Source: Tenodera sinensis | Taxonomy: Eukaryota; Arthropoda; Insecta; Mantodea; Mantidae | Assembly: GCA_030765045.1 (NCBI GenBank) | Contig: CM060961.1 | Location: 141,674,538 to 141,738,537, forward strand | DNA length: 64,000 bases | Reading direction: 5' to 3' | Part shown: piece by piece, positions 21,929 to 32,422 of the stretch | Layout of the letters: the number at the start of each line of letters is the position of its first letter | Numbering within the stretch: the first letter of the stretch is position 1 | Translations under genes and position numbers: made by a program | Notes under the pieces: model-generated | What the model saw: the letters and a program-made list of their open reading frames with translations, nothing else | Told to the model about the DNA's origin: nothing | Databases searched by the model: none

Positions 21929-22622
21929 TAGTTGGAAGGCTGCAACCGCTGTTTTCCTTGGTCTCTGGGGGATTATATCTGGGTTGGAAAGTAGAAAGAA
22001 TTACTGCCTTGTTAAATCTATTTAAGGGAAGATTTAATAATTGTCGGAGAGCAATGTGTATAGCCTCTATTTCTCCATCATAATATGTTGTGTCTCTGCC
22101 AACAGAATGATAAAAGGAAAAATGTGAACACATAACTCCAGCTCCAGTAAGGTTTTCTGTGGAGGATCCATCAGTATATATGTGCAGCCATTCTTCTGTG
22201 GGATATCTATTATTGATTGTTTTCAGAGCTAGAAGTTTTTGTACTTCTTTTGGTGTGTCTGATTTACTTATTTCCTCTATTAATTCCAAACTGAAGGTAG
22301 GTTGCAATAATTCCAATGGATTTTCTCTTATAAGTAGATTTTCTCTGGTGTTAGGAATGTTCAATTTGGATTTAATCTGTGTTACCTTTTCTAGGAAACT
22401 ACTAGGATGAGTTTTAAGAATTGAAGGGGGGAGGTTCTCTTCTGTCCATTTAGAGTTTGGCAGTCGTAACATTTTCTCGTGTTGGAGCAATGCTTGTTCT
22501 TCTATTTTTGTTGTTATTGATGGGGTCCGTATTAAGGCAAGCATGGCATCAATAGGTGTGGATTTAACTGCTCCAGCGAAGAGCCTGATTTTGTATTTGT
22601 TCAAGTTTATTGATGTTAGCAT
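21852..22622 (-). pseudogene. A1: RT thumb end and RNase H, internally deleted
   Basis: The frame continues the region after RT and reaches RNase H at EEWLHIYTDGSSTENLTGAG (first catalytic D), then YYDGEIEAIHIAL (catalytic E). After KAVIL the next blocks (DSKAAI and the HCG...GNEAAD block) are missing, and the frame jumps into the element's C-terminal region through a shifted reading. Copy A3 still has the missing blocks at 30719-30900, so this is a deletion specific to A1 or its parent. Confidence 0.8.
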
Positions 22623-24498
22623 TTGTTGCTGTTATTAAAGCTTCAGAACAGTACAAGAGGTTTGGTTTAACATACATTTTGTATGTTGTGTTAAGGACTC
22701 TCCTTGAACAGCCCCATTTAGCACCAGCTAACCTTTTCAGGATTTGCAGTTTCTTTTCAACCTTTTCTATGTTTGTTATATGTTTTTTCCAACTTAGCTT
22801 TCTGTCGAAAGTGATGCCTAAGTATTTGGCATCATCAACTGCTTTGAGGGGTTTACCATTATAATTTATGTTAATATTAACTGGTTTGTATTTTAGTGTA
22901 AATAATTCATAATTTGGTTTTTCCACATTGATAGTCATGAGGTTTTTGGAGCTCCATTCATGTACTTTGTTTAGGGCTGTTTCTATTCTGTCTTTAATTA
23001 ATTCAGGTGTTTTTGGAGAGCCTGGAGTCCAAATGACTACATCGTCAGCAAATAAAGCAATTTTGGTTTCTAAAGTTGTTATTATTGATGGAAGGTCATT
23101 TATATATATGTTAAAGACTGTTGTGCTCAGAACAGCACCTTGTGGAAGTCCTCGGTGTGTTTGTTTATATTTGGAAATGTATGTATTATATTTTGTGGCA
23201 CAAAATCTTTGTGAAATAAACTGAGTTATCCATTTAAGCATGTTACTTTTCACACCTATTGATTACAACTTCTCAATTAATTTGTTTCTCCAGACTGAGT
23301 CATATGCTGATTTAAAATCAATGAATACTGCTAAGATATCCTCCTTTCTAATGAAAGCTTCCTTGATGTCTTGGCTTAGTAGGAGTACGTTTTCACTTGT
23401 ACTATGATTCTGTCTGAAGCTGGTCTGTGAGCTATTAATTAAGTTGTAATATTCTAGGAACCAGTTAAGTCTAGATGCCATCATTCTTTCCATCACTTTT
23501 GCAATAACACTGGTCAAAGATATTGCTCTGAAACTATTAATATTGTTTGAGGGTTTGTTTTTCTTTAAAATTGGGATGATAATGGCTTTTTTCCAGTCGG
23601 AAGGTACAGTCATTCTCCAACACGTGTTATACAGTTTAAGTAGGATTTCTTTTCCTTTCCTGCCAAGGTGTTTGATAAACTCTGGGTGGATCTTGTCAGG
23701 TCCTGGAGATTTTTTGTTCTGTAATTGATCTATTGCTAAATCCAGTTCTGTTTCGTTAAAATCCTGAATAAAAATATTATTTCGTATACCTTTTGGCTTA
23801 TTGGTTTCTCTGATAGTTTTTTGGATAGCTTTATCTTGTTTTTTATACGCTTGAGGTATTCTTTGTGACTGAGCATAAAACTTGTTAAGGGACTCTGCTA
23901 TTTCCCTATCTGTAGTTAAGCTTTTGTTATTATGTTTTAATGGTTCAGTTGTATTTTTTGATAATTTTGTTTTATTAAGGAATTTGTATATATTATTTCC
24001 ATCTTTCCTATAGTCCATATGTTCTACAAAATTTGTGAAACTGGCCCTCTTTGCTGTAATTAATTCTTTCTTAAAAATGGCTGCTTTTCTTCTCCAGTTT
24101 TGTACATCTTCTGGACACTTGGTTCTTTCGGCTTTGACTCTTGCTATATTTCTTTCGTGTTTTAACTTAGATAAAGATGGAGACCAAAAGTAGCTATATT
24201 TCTGTAACTTTCCTTTGGGGATATGTGTTTTGGCTGCTGTCAATAATATTTCACAAATTTTTTTATTCATTTCGTCTGTTGACTTGAACTCTGATTCTAA
24301 CAGTATATTACACTTCCCTTCTATCTCATTTTGGAAACTGGACCAATCTGCTTTTTTAAAATTCCAAGAAGTTTTAATTTTTGGTTTGTTACTTTTATTT
24401 ATTAGACCTCTTATGGAGTTTATGGTGATTCTGTGGCCTGAACCTGGGTCTTCTATTATTTCTCTTTTTGTATTGTCAATTATGTCAGATGACACCAT
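22564..24498 (-). pseudogene. A1: reverse transcriptase
   Basis: Two adjoining minus-strand frames (24498-23263, then 23253-22564). The first carries a basic linker, SPGPDKIHPEFIKHLGRKGK, WKKAIIIPILKKNKP, FRAISLTSVIAKVMERMM and the catalytic-site block AVFIDFKSAYDSVW. The second carries HRGLPQGAVLSTTVFNIYIN, ALFADDVVIW (the catalytic FADD), AKYLGITFDRKLSW and the thumb. A frame break near 23258 separates them. All core RT motifs are visible, so the damage is light. This polymerase would copy its own RNA at the nicked target. Confidence 0.85.
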
Positions 24499-24758
24499 CA
24501 GAAGATCAGGATTTGTACCTGAACCATTATAATGTAGGTAAGTGAGTGGATCAATTAAATATTAATTCCATTGTTGATGAGTTTAATAGGTCTTCTATGA
24601 CTCTTCGTGCTGAATTTATATCTCTGTAGCCCCACCTAGGGGAGTGTGCATTAAAATCACCTATTAAAATACTTTGGGTTCTATGGGAATAGAATTTAGA
24701 TCTAGTGTATTGTCTGGAGGATTGTAGATACTGTAAATTCTATAGTGGTAGTTACTTT

Positions 24759-25160
24759 TCATACTTCAATTTTAACTATTTCTGATTTATCGTGTTCTTC
24801 CATTGTTTTTTGGATTTGAATAGTAGCTTTCATATTTCTTTTAATTCCTGTAAGAATACCACTTGCTATTTGACGAGCCTTTGGAAGTATATGTGTAGTG
24901 TACTGATCCATTTCAAAGTATATTTCCTGTTCTTCTGATATATTGGCTTCTTGTACTGTGAATACATCTATATCTTGGTCTTTTAATATTTTCATTAGTT
25001 CTTGTTTTTTAGGCTGGGACATGCCTCCTGCATTCCATTGTAGAGTTCTTAAAGTATTGGAATTGTTGTGATGAAATTTGCCTAAAGATGTCCCCACCCG
25101 GAGATCCGATTGGGGGACAGTTTTAACTCCGGAATGTTTATCTTTAGGACTCATACTCAT
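24759..25160 (-). pseudogene. A1: endonuclease (EEP) N-terminus
   Basis: 133-residue frame. From about residue 38 it reads LRTLQWNAGGMSQPKKQELM then IDVFTVQEANISEEQE, the first two conserved blocks (N of WN, E of QEAN) of an apurinic-type endonuclease of the exonuclease-endonuclease-phosphatase fold. This enzyme nicks target DNA to prime reverse transcription. The frame ends at 24759. The rest of the domain, with its D and H residues, lies in the broken stretch 24500-24758, where GDFNAHSP-like wording can still be read on the minus strand near 24640-24665. Confidence 0.75.
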
Positions 25161-26869
25161 CTATGTGGCTTTCATGTAACTGTTTTCTTAACGGGCACCA
25201 GTTTTACAATGAGGCAGTTACATCACCCGACTTAAACCCCCATTTTGCAAGGGGGACCACACCTATCGTTGGTCAACGGGTCCATCGGACCTAGCCGGGA
25301 GGACTAAATAGGTGGTATTTAGATCCATTGACCTTCCCCTCATGTGCCTCTGAGGGACGCTGTTATGCTGTGATAGGTCAGCACATATGTAAATGACATT
25401 TCCTCCATTTTTAGATGAAACAGTTATACCGCTATGATTCGGTCCCCAGAGCCTCATCTGTTAAAAGTAGGGTGCACCACGGGCAGGATGAGGATGGGAA
25501 TTGGGTAGGAGAGGCTATAGAAGGCGCATCACTACCCCTTGCACCCCAAAATGTATATTTTGAATTTCCTGGCTATAGCCTATGTAGTCCTATTTACTCT
25601 TGATGACTTTTGTATAACTTGTAAACTATAAGAGACAGATCAAATCTTACTATACAAAAAATTTAGATTTCATTAAAATACACATGTTATGTCCAAATGC
25701 ATTTTTTTTGTGGAGTGAACCATTTCAGAGATATTCCTTGTTATTTGTGTGAGTTTTGCAATACTTAAACTTTTCTCAAATGGAACATCATTATTCACTT
25801 TTTTTATCTCGTGGCCATGCAAAGAGAATGAAATTTCAGAGCTTTAAAAGATTTGACTATTGCTCAAAGCCTAGTGTATTCACAGGTTCCCCTAGCACCT
25901 ACAAGAAAAATAAGCAATAAGATAATTTCTGAAAATGTTTATCTCGACTAACACGAAGAAGATAGAGGAATAAGAGTTTGTAAGAACAGCAATCACAAGA
26001 GTAGAGAAAGTCATATGGGTGCAACACATTAGATCGTTTTTGTTTAAGGCTGTCATTACTTTTTGGAAATTTATAAGTTGCATTATTTGTTGATATGCCT
26101 TTTCTGAACCCAAACTGATTCTTGACAAGCTGTGTTCAAGGTATTTTTGGACAGCCTGCTGAACGTTAGTTTTTCAAGAACTTGGAAAAAATTGGAAAGA
26201 GAAATAAGGTTATTGTGGCCCTTTTTTGAAAAGGTGTTTAATAATTGAGAATTTCATCCTGTCAGGGAAAATTCCAGTTTTTAGTGACTCATTGCACAAA
26301 TATCTAGGGGAATTCTAATTTGAGATGCACATGATTTTAACATTTTTAATATTTTGTTATGACCAGAAGAATTCTTTGTTTTAAAAAAAATTTATAATGT
26401 TATTTATTTTGGAAGGCACTTTAAATTCAGGCACTACATTTGTGAAACTTGATATAACAAATTCTAATGCTACCTCTTTGCTTCCATAATTAACATTAAG
26501 CTTGTTAGTTACATCCAATAAAATTTGTTAAACATTTTGGCAAGTTAACACTAGAACCCCAGTAGCGGTCATTTTGACCGTTCTTGATATTTAAATAAGT
26601 TTAGTTCCGCCAGTTGTTTAAAACGAGACTTGGCCTTTCATGACTTTTCCTGATATAACCTGTAGTTTTATATAGCATAATAATTTTCGGCATGTCATCA
26701 TTTGCGTGGGTGTTTTTTCATGTTTGACCATGAACCCCGGAGATGGTCATTTTTGACCGTTACAATTTTGTTAGGCTTTCGCTCGCATTATCGTTGGATT
26801 TCTCACTGTCACTAATCTGCTTTGTCGGTCTTCATGACTTCTTTGCTTGCGGGGTGCACTTGAGTGCAG

Positions 26870-28026
26870 AAGCCTTGAACTAGCTGAACTCTGGTCCAAA
26901 AAGTGGGGCCATCTATATTTTCTGATACCACGGCAAGGGACGGATTCGTGGAACTGATGAGATTTTTACGATTTGATGCCAGGTCAACCCGTTCTGAAAG
27001 GCTAAAGACGGATAGGTTTGCACTGGCTTCAACTATTTGGAACAAATTTATTGAAAACTATGAGGCTTGCTACAGACCAGGTGCGTTCCTTGCAGTAGAT
27101 GAACAACTTTATCCTACAAAATGTCGCTGCCTATTCATTCAATACATGGTCAGTAAGCCTGATAAATTTGGTATAAAAATATTGGATGCTTGGAGATGTG
27201 AACTCAAAGTAACTCTGCAACGCTATCCCATACCTGCGGAAGGATAATTAGCGGACTCAGAACGAATCTGTTTCAGGACATGATGTGATGTTTCTAACAA
27301 ATTCTTTTCCAAAAAAAGGGACGAAGCATCACCACTGACAACTACTTTTCTTCACTATCACTAGCTAAAAGACTAAAGGAGTCGGGCACTAGTATCGTAG
27401 AAAATGTGCACAGATCGAGACGAGAAGCTCCTGATCACCTAAGAAATTCCAGAGCTCCTCTTTATGATACCATTCTTATGAAAACAAATGATGATATTTG
27501 GCTAACCACCTACCAAGAAAAGCCACAGAAGAATGTCATTATAATGAGTACAACTCACAACTCACCTGCAATATCTGCAGCCTCCAAGAAACTTCCTGAA
27601 ATAGTTGAGTTTTACAAGACTAAATATGGAGTGGACATGATTGATCAGATGGCACGATTGTTTTCCTTTCATGTTGGTACCCGCCGATGGTCGATGCATG
27701 TTTTTTTACAACATATTGGAACTAGCTGCCATCAATACGTGGATAGTGCTTCGAGAAATAGAAGGCAAGGAACTTTCACGCCGCAGGTTCATCTTTCAAC
27801 TCGCTGAAGAGCTAAGAGAAGCCTACTTGGGAACTAGACAACGTTGATACAGACTAATCTAACCGAAGAACATCCAAGCCCTAATCACCGATGACAGTGT
27901 CAAATAGGACATAACTGCAGACAGAGCAAAGCAAGCAATTCCTGTCATATTTGCAAGAAACCAGTATGTGGAAAATGCACAGCAGAAGTTAGAAAAGTTC
28001 TTGCGTGTGTAAAATGCAAAGCATAA
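26870..28026 (+). pseudogene. piggyBac transposase, broken
   Basis: Recognisable parts in order: GFVELMRFLRFDARSTRSER; PGAFLAVDEQL (first catalytic D) near 27080-27110; KPDKFGIKI; TTDNYFSSLS (second D) at about 27331-27360; KYGVDMIDQMAR (third D) near 27625-27650; TRRWSMHVF and NILELAAINTW; and a C-terminal cysteine-rich finger, CHICKKPVCGKCTAEV, at 27940-28000. The three aspartates of the DDD site are all still encoded, but frame changes near 27240, 27400 and 27700 and a stop after the ID-QM region split the gene. The start of the protein, before GPSIFSD, is not recognisable. Confidence 0.85.
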
Positions 28027-28461
28027 GTGAATGTTCATAACAATGAAAGGAACTTTCTGTGAAGTACTAACATAGTTGTCATACTGTAATAAGTTTACTA
28101 ATATAAAGATGTGTGTTGGAATATTACTTGTTCTATCATACATAAAGTTGAGTTCTCATGTTCATAATCACAAATATTCTTAGTTGTACTATTACACTAT
28201 ATTCTGCCATTCTGAGAGTTTGAGCTATTTTTCTTTATTTGAGCAAACATACTGTTGAAAGACAGAGATAAATAAAGAAGACACATTCATCGTACGGGAT
28301 TTTTTATATACTACTAAATTAAATATTTTTTCTCCTAACTCTCCATACCAAAAGCGTATTAGAGAAAAAAATTTAGTATAGAAAACTCGTATCTATGCTC
28401 TAGAAAGGCAATTCTCCAATAATTTATACATACACAGTAATAATATACCGAAACTAGTTAC

Positions 28462-28462
<1 letters not shown>

Positions 28463-28532
<70 letters not shown>

Positions 28533-28598
28533 CGTGATCGTAATAGTAATAATAATAATAAAAATAATAATAATAATATAATATTATAATAATAATAA
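28463..28598. repeat. (AAT)n microsatellite
   Basis: Long AAT run with a short interruption (ATCGTGATCGTAATAGT) near 28532-28548, inside the 3' part of the piggyBac element. Confidence 0.95.
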
Positions 28599-28717
28599 CA
28601 TCAAAATGGTAAGAAATAAGTTGTAAAATGTACACCGAAAAGGCAAAAAACGAACAGTCAAAAATGACCGCTACCGTAGTTAATGGTAGCTAGCGTGCGC
28701 CGGGGTTCTAGTGTTAA

Positions 28718-29352
28718 TGAGGTCTGAGCCTCATGCACATGATCCAATACATGCGGTTGTCTGGAGCTCATGTGGGTCATTTCTGCAGCTGTGTACTGGT
28801 TTGTATTGCACTGCTGTTAAAGTGTTACTGTACTGGAAACCAGACTAGCAATGCAGTAGGATGCGCACCAAGGACTCTATGGAGGAATGTAGGTGCATCA
28901 CAGGAATATTATTAGGCTCTGGGCATTCATCCACAGCACACAGATGGCTAAAGGGTTGCATACCTTCCTTATTAAGATATCAAAAGGAATCTCAATAAAT
29001 TGTCACAACGGTTATTCTTAAACTTCAATGCTCTCCATCATCCAAACTGTGTATTTTCAGACAGTTCTTTCTTGAAAACTGATCAATTTGCCATCCCGGA
29101 CAACATACTAAACTTTGGTGGGTTTTTGGAACACTTTCTATGTTATCTATAGCTGTAGAACTACTTTAAATTCTTGTTGGAAAGTTTAGTGTGTCATGTG
29201 GTATGTTGTAAATAAGGGGCTAAGTTGTTTCCTTTGAAGACTAGATTTAAAATAAGTTTGATAAGTTTGCTGTTTCAATTATTATTTATTTATGCCAACA
29301 AACTTACTGTTGGTGTTTTTAAACACACAAGCCGTGTGTGGGCAAAGTTTGA
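28718..29352. other. No recognised feature
   Basis: Sequence right of the piggyBac. If piggyBac inserted into element C, the 5' part of C should continue here, but I could not recognise it. Confidence 0.4.
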
Positions 29353-29532
29353 GAGGTAGAACTGGAACTTAAAAATTCAATGCCACAACTGGGATTTGAA
29401 CCACAGACCTTCCGCAGAACTGGCAGTTTGTCACAATAGCTCAGTGGTAGAGCAGCTGCCCAGTAAGCGGAAGGTCTGTGGTTCAAATCCCAGTTGTGGC
29501 ATTGAATTTTTAAGTTCCAGTTCTACCTCTTG
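29353..29532 (+). repeat. SINE S, copy 3, as a perfect 63-bp inverted repeat
   Basis: The plus-strand SINE (29428-29532) has A box TAGCTCAGTGGTAGAGC, B box GGTTCAAATCC and the tail GGCATTGAATTTTTAAGTTCC. Its 3' 63 bases (29467-29529) are repeated exactly, inverted, at 29353-29415, with a 51-base spacer. The identical arms suggest one event, such as a foldback during reverse transcription, rather than two insertions. Confidence 0.85.
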
Positions 29533-30002
29533 CTGTTTTAATATTGTATTTGGATACTAACATTATTTTATAAGATGAACTGATGACGCTCATTACATAA
29601 TCACATCATCCTTCCATAGCAAGCTGTTGACTGACTAATGGTTAAAATAGCTGCCTAGAAGAAGTTGAAATTTTTTACAACAATGAAAGCTTTTTATATC
29701 ATGGGCATGCTTTATCATTACTTGCCCATTGTTGTTTTTGAACTTGGTAACTACTGGCTGCCATCACAGCTAAAATGTGCCTAAACTATACAAGCTTATC
29801 ACATTACAACAGTCCAGATGATAATTTAAATTCATACCATATTTTTACCTTTAATGTTATATACATGTACAAATATATATGAATTTATCTGGGGAATTTT
29901 CAATCTCCAGATCATCCCCTGAATTTATCATTGATCACATATGCCATTAAAATTTTCTGGTTGGATGGCCAGGCAGCTTTAAAAGTCCTTATGATGGTTA
30001 AG
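29533..30002. other. No recognised feature
   Basis: AT-rich stretch after SINE S3; nothing recognised. Confidence 0.5.
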
Positions 30003-30052
30003 ACCACATCCAAATTGGTGTGGCAACACCACATCCAAATTGGTGTGGCAAC
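30003..30052. repeat. 25-bp tandem duplication
   Basis: The unit ACCACATCCAAATTGGTGTGGCAAC occurs twice in direct succession, followed by ACCAAAGG. It directly precedes the RNase H relic. Confidence 0.9.
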
Positions 30053-30252
30053 ACCAAAGGAAGTTGGATAGATTGTGTTACAACAGAATAGTCACCCTTG
30101 TTTTGGTCCCTGGGTATGGAGGTATTAGAGCTAATGATACAATGAACATGCTTGCAAAGGAGGGCTCAGAACTTAATTTAATAGGATCCAAGTTTTTGGA
30201 TCCAATAATCTTGAATATTAGAATAAACAAATTATTGCCTGGCAACCTCGCA
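30053..30252 (+). pseudogene. RNase H relic of another non-LTR element
   Basis: Reads VTLVLVPGYGGIRANDTMNM then LAKEGSE, which parallels the final RNase H block V-W-V-PGH-GI-GN--AD-LA--GS found in non-LTR elements. The expected histidine (PGH) is Y and the catalytic D of NE-AD is lost or shifted. No flanking RT found. It differs from the A and B RNase H, so it comes from a third family. Confidence 0.55.
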
Positions 30253-30704
30253 AGTTAATTTCACCTCCAGGTGATAAGTGAAGTAACATTCTTTTGAGTC
30301 TTACTAGATCTAAACTTGGATGTATTAGCTTAGGCCATAGCACTTGTATAAATATCTGCATATAATGGACTTATGCACAGGGTTTTAGATGGGCTGGTAC
30401 TCAGTACTGGTAGTTGTAAAATTCTCTGAAGTGAGTACTGGAAGTTCTGAAACATTCAACATGCAGTGCTGTTATGAGATCATAGATACTTACTTGTTTG
30501 GATAAAATTCTAATAATTTACTAATCAGAAAACAACCTTATAATCATAATAGAATGGAGACAATGATACTGAAGAAAGGTTTGTTTTTGCCACATGCTTT
30601 AAGTAAAAGAATCAAAGGAAAAATGAGTTAATTTTACTCATCCGAAACAATAATTATTATTGACCATTTGGGAAATCCAATGTAAGTGAAAAATGTTATG
30701 TTGA
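30253..30704. other. No recognised feature
   Basis: AT-rich flank left of A copy 3; nothing recognised. Confidence 0.5.
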
Positions 30705-30718
30705 AGAATATTTAAAAC

Positions 30719-31044
30719 CGGATTCTAAAGCTGCAATTCAGGGAATATGTTCAAATACTACAAAGAAGTCAACAAAAATTAGGGAATGCTACAAAATGTT
30801 AACACAACTCCAAAAAGTTAATAAGACTGAAAATCCAATGGATTCCAGCACACTGTGGAGTCATGGGGAATGAAGCTGCAGACTCACTTGCAAAGAAAGG
30901 CACAACAATAAAACAAAAGTCTAAATTCAATTTCTCATATTCCTCAATAAAACGCTTGATCATTAAAAAATTTTCTCATTCATACCTACAAGAAATAGAA
31001 ACAAATGCCAAAGATAAAAAATGGATTACACTACTTTCCAACCC
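30719..31044 (+). pseudogene. A3: RNase H C-terminal part
   Basis: DSKAAIQGICSN, then after a frame change near 30830 QWIPAHCGVMGNEAADSLAK, the H and final D block of RNase H, followed by a lysine-rich spacer ending KKWITLLSNP. The open frame then runs on, by chance in phase, into the B2 insertion, which makes an RNase H-RT composite frame (30863-31507) that is not a real gene. Confidence 0.8.
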
Positions 31045-32420
31045 TAATACTGCTAAAAGGAATCACTTTAATAATTTCTTAGAAAAAATGGATTATAGGA
31101 CAGATGGTAACAAAGCTCATAAGTTCATAAAAAATGTCAAGGACAGGAAAGAAAACAACAGCACACCTATCATACACAACAATAAAATGTTAGTAAATGA
31201 TGCAGTCATAGCCGAAACATTCAATAAATATTATGCTAATTCACACAAAGTAACAAGAAATAATAAAAAGGAATGTAAAGAATTTAAGAAAGATTTGAAA
31301 CAAGAAAGAGAATGTAATCCTAACACTCAGTGCAATATCTTTTTTCAAAATTTTAATATGCAAGAATTGAACATTGCAATAAATAATCTAAAAAACAAAA
31401 AGTCTCCTGGACCAGATCACATACATCCAGAGTTCATAAAAAACCTTGGAAAAACAGCAAAACAACAACTACTGAAACTCTACAATCTATCCTGGAAAAC
31501 CTGCTGAATGGCGAAAAGCAATAATTGTCCCACTCTTGAAGAAAGACAAAACAGCATCAGAAATAAAAAATTATAGACCAATAGCTCTTACCAGCATAAT
31601 GGCAAAAGTGATGGAAAGAATGGTGTCAAACAGGTTAAATTGGTTCCTAGAATCACAAAATTTAATATCCCCATGTCAAGCTGGATTCAGAGAATGAAAC
31701 AAATGAACAAGTCTTACTTCTCAGTCAAGAAATCAAAGACTGCTTCAATAGAAAAGAAGATAATTTATCAGTTTTTATTGATTTTCAAAGTGCATATGAT
31801 TCTATATGCAGAACAAAACTACTAAAGTAAGTAAAAAAAATAGGGATACAAGGTCCAATGTTTTCATGGCTATATCATTTCCTAACACAACACTTTATTG
31901 CAACCAGATATGGAAGAAATATATCTAAATATAAACAAGTACACCGTGGCTTGCCACAAGGTGCAGTGCTCAGCACTACACTTTTTAATATATTTATTAA
32001 TGATCTACCACAACAAATACAAGAATCAGGCGTGAAGTGTGCACTATTTGCTGATGACTTGGTAATGTGGACTTCAAAACCAAAAAGCAAAAGTACAGAA
32101 CTGGAAAAAACCATGCAACAATCCTTAACCAACTTACAGAGGTGGACCATAGAAAATTTAATGACCGTTAATACAACAAAATCAAACTACCAAATCTTTT
32201 CACTAAGAAAAAAACCACTAAAAATAAAACTAAATTTTGAGGGTCAACAATTACCAGAAACAAAGGAAGCAAAGTATTTAGGAGTTACATTTGATATCAA
32301 ACTTACATAGACCAAACAAACAGAAAATGTAATACAAAGAGCAGAGAGGCGCCTTTCACTGTTAAAACGTCTAACAGGAATGAAGTGGGGATGTTCCAGA
32401 GCAACGCTTAACACAACATA
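31045..32420 (+). pseudogene. B2: reverse transcriptase
   Basis: Ordered RT motifs across shifted frames: SPGPDHIHPEFIKNLGK; KKDKTASEIKNYRPIALTSI; VFIDFQSAYDSIC (catalytic D block) near 31770-31805; HRGLPQGAVLSTTLFNIFIN at about 31945-32000; CALFADDLVMW (catalytic FADD) at about 32037-32070; AKYLGVTFDIKLT. Breaks occur near 31507, 31695, 31830 and 32310. Closely related to A, sharing the PQGAVLSTT and FADD context, and to B3. Confidence 0.85.
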
Positions 32421-32422
32421 CA

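Larger units (their letters stand above)
21713..25548 (-). mobile_element. Non-LTR element A, copy 1 (apparently full length)
   Basis: 3.8-kb minus-strand insertion in M3 with a 6-base duplication AAATGT (21707-21712 and 25549-25554). It has a 5' UTR (25548-25161), an endonuclease N-terminus, RT, RNase H, a cysteine-rich C-terminal end and an (AAC)n tail (AAAACAACAACAAC on the minus strand). The domain order EEP endonuclease, RT, RNase H is that of the I-like group of non-LTR elements. Several frameshifts and an internal deletion within RNase H make it inactive. Copies A2 and A3 share its 3' end. Confidence 0.85.
21320..26033 (+). mobile_element. Element M, copy 3 (inserted in C1, split by A1)
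   Basis: 5' part 21320-21712: decayed start (ACCTTGTCTGCTATGTATAG...GTAGGGGAAGT), CTGTCTGTCTGTCAGTGAACAG and ACATGGAAAATTTTT. 3' part 25549-26033: GCTATAGCC phrase, GTAGAGAAAGT at 26001, then the 3' stem-loop region. A1 is inserted between them at the phrase AAATG(T)ATATNTTGAATTT. M3 itself interrupts the RT of C1 within a run of T on the plus strand. Confidence 0.8.
20215..26544 (-). pseudogene. Jockey/CR1-like non-LTR element C, copy 1 (split by M3 and A1)
   Basis: Minus-strand RT in two parts. Right of M3 (26544-26034) are the N-terminal RT motifs: NESLKTGIFPDRMKFSIIKHL, a decayed ISLSxFxxVLEKL block, and NQFGFRKGISTNNA. Left of M3 (21319-20215) it resumes with KLHIGRIFCNLAKTYDCVNHD, a decayed GVLQ-LL-EPLLFLIYINYL, LGLQVDRYLDWKTHIKYILSKL and the C-terminal VNTLPNALKGKAGRF part. 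The order is that of a CR1/Jockey RT. Stops and frameshifts are frequent, so it is dead. The right end abuts the piggyBac target TTAA at 26545; I could not show C continuing beyond it. Confidence 0.8.
26545..28717 (+). mobile_element. piggyBac-family element with TTAA target duplication
   Basis: TTAA at 26545-26548 and 28714-28717 bound a 2165-bp element with 12-base inverted ends CACTAGAACCCC. The subterminal block TAGCGGTCATTTTNGAC is present near both ends in inverted orientation, as in piggyBac elements with internal repeats. The coding region is broken and its N-terminal part is poor. A long (AAT)n tract sits in the 3' non-coding part. Insertion was next to or within element C. Confidence 0.9.

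Noticed and set aside
28393..28635. 80-codon minus-strand frame rich in tyrosine
   Set aside because: It is a translation of the (AAT)n microsatellite inside the piggyBac, not a gene.
31875..32150. Frames opposite to RT (also 39198-39473, 22610-23224, 23543-23728)
   Set aside because: They are antisense shadows of well-recognised RT frames; the identical copies simply reflect the B repeats.
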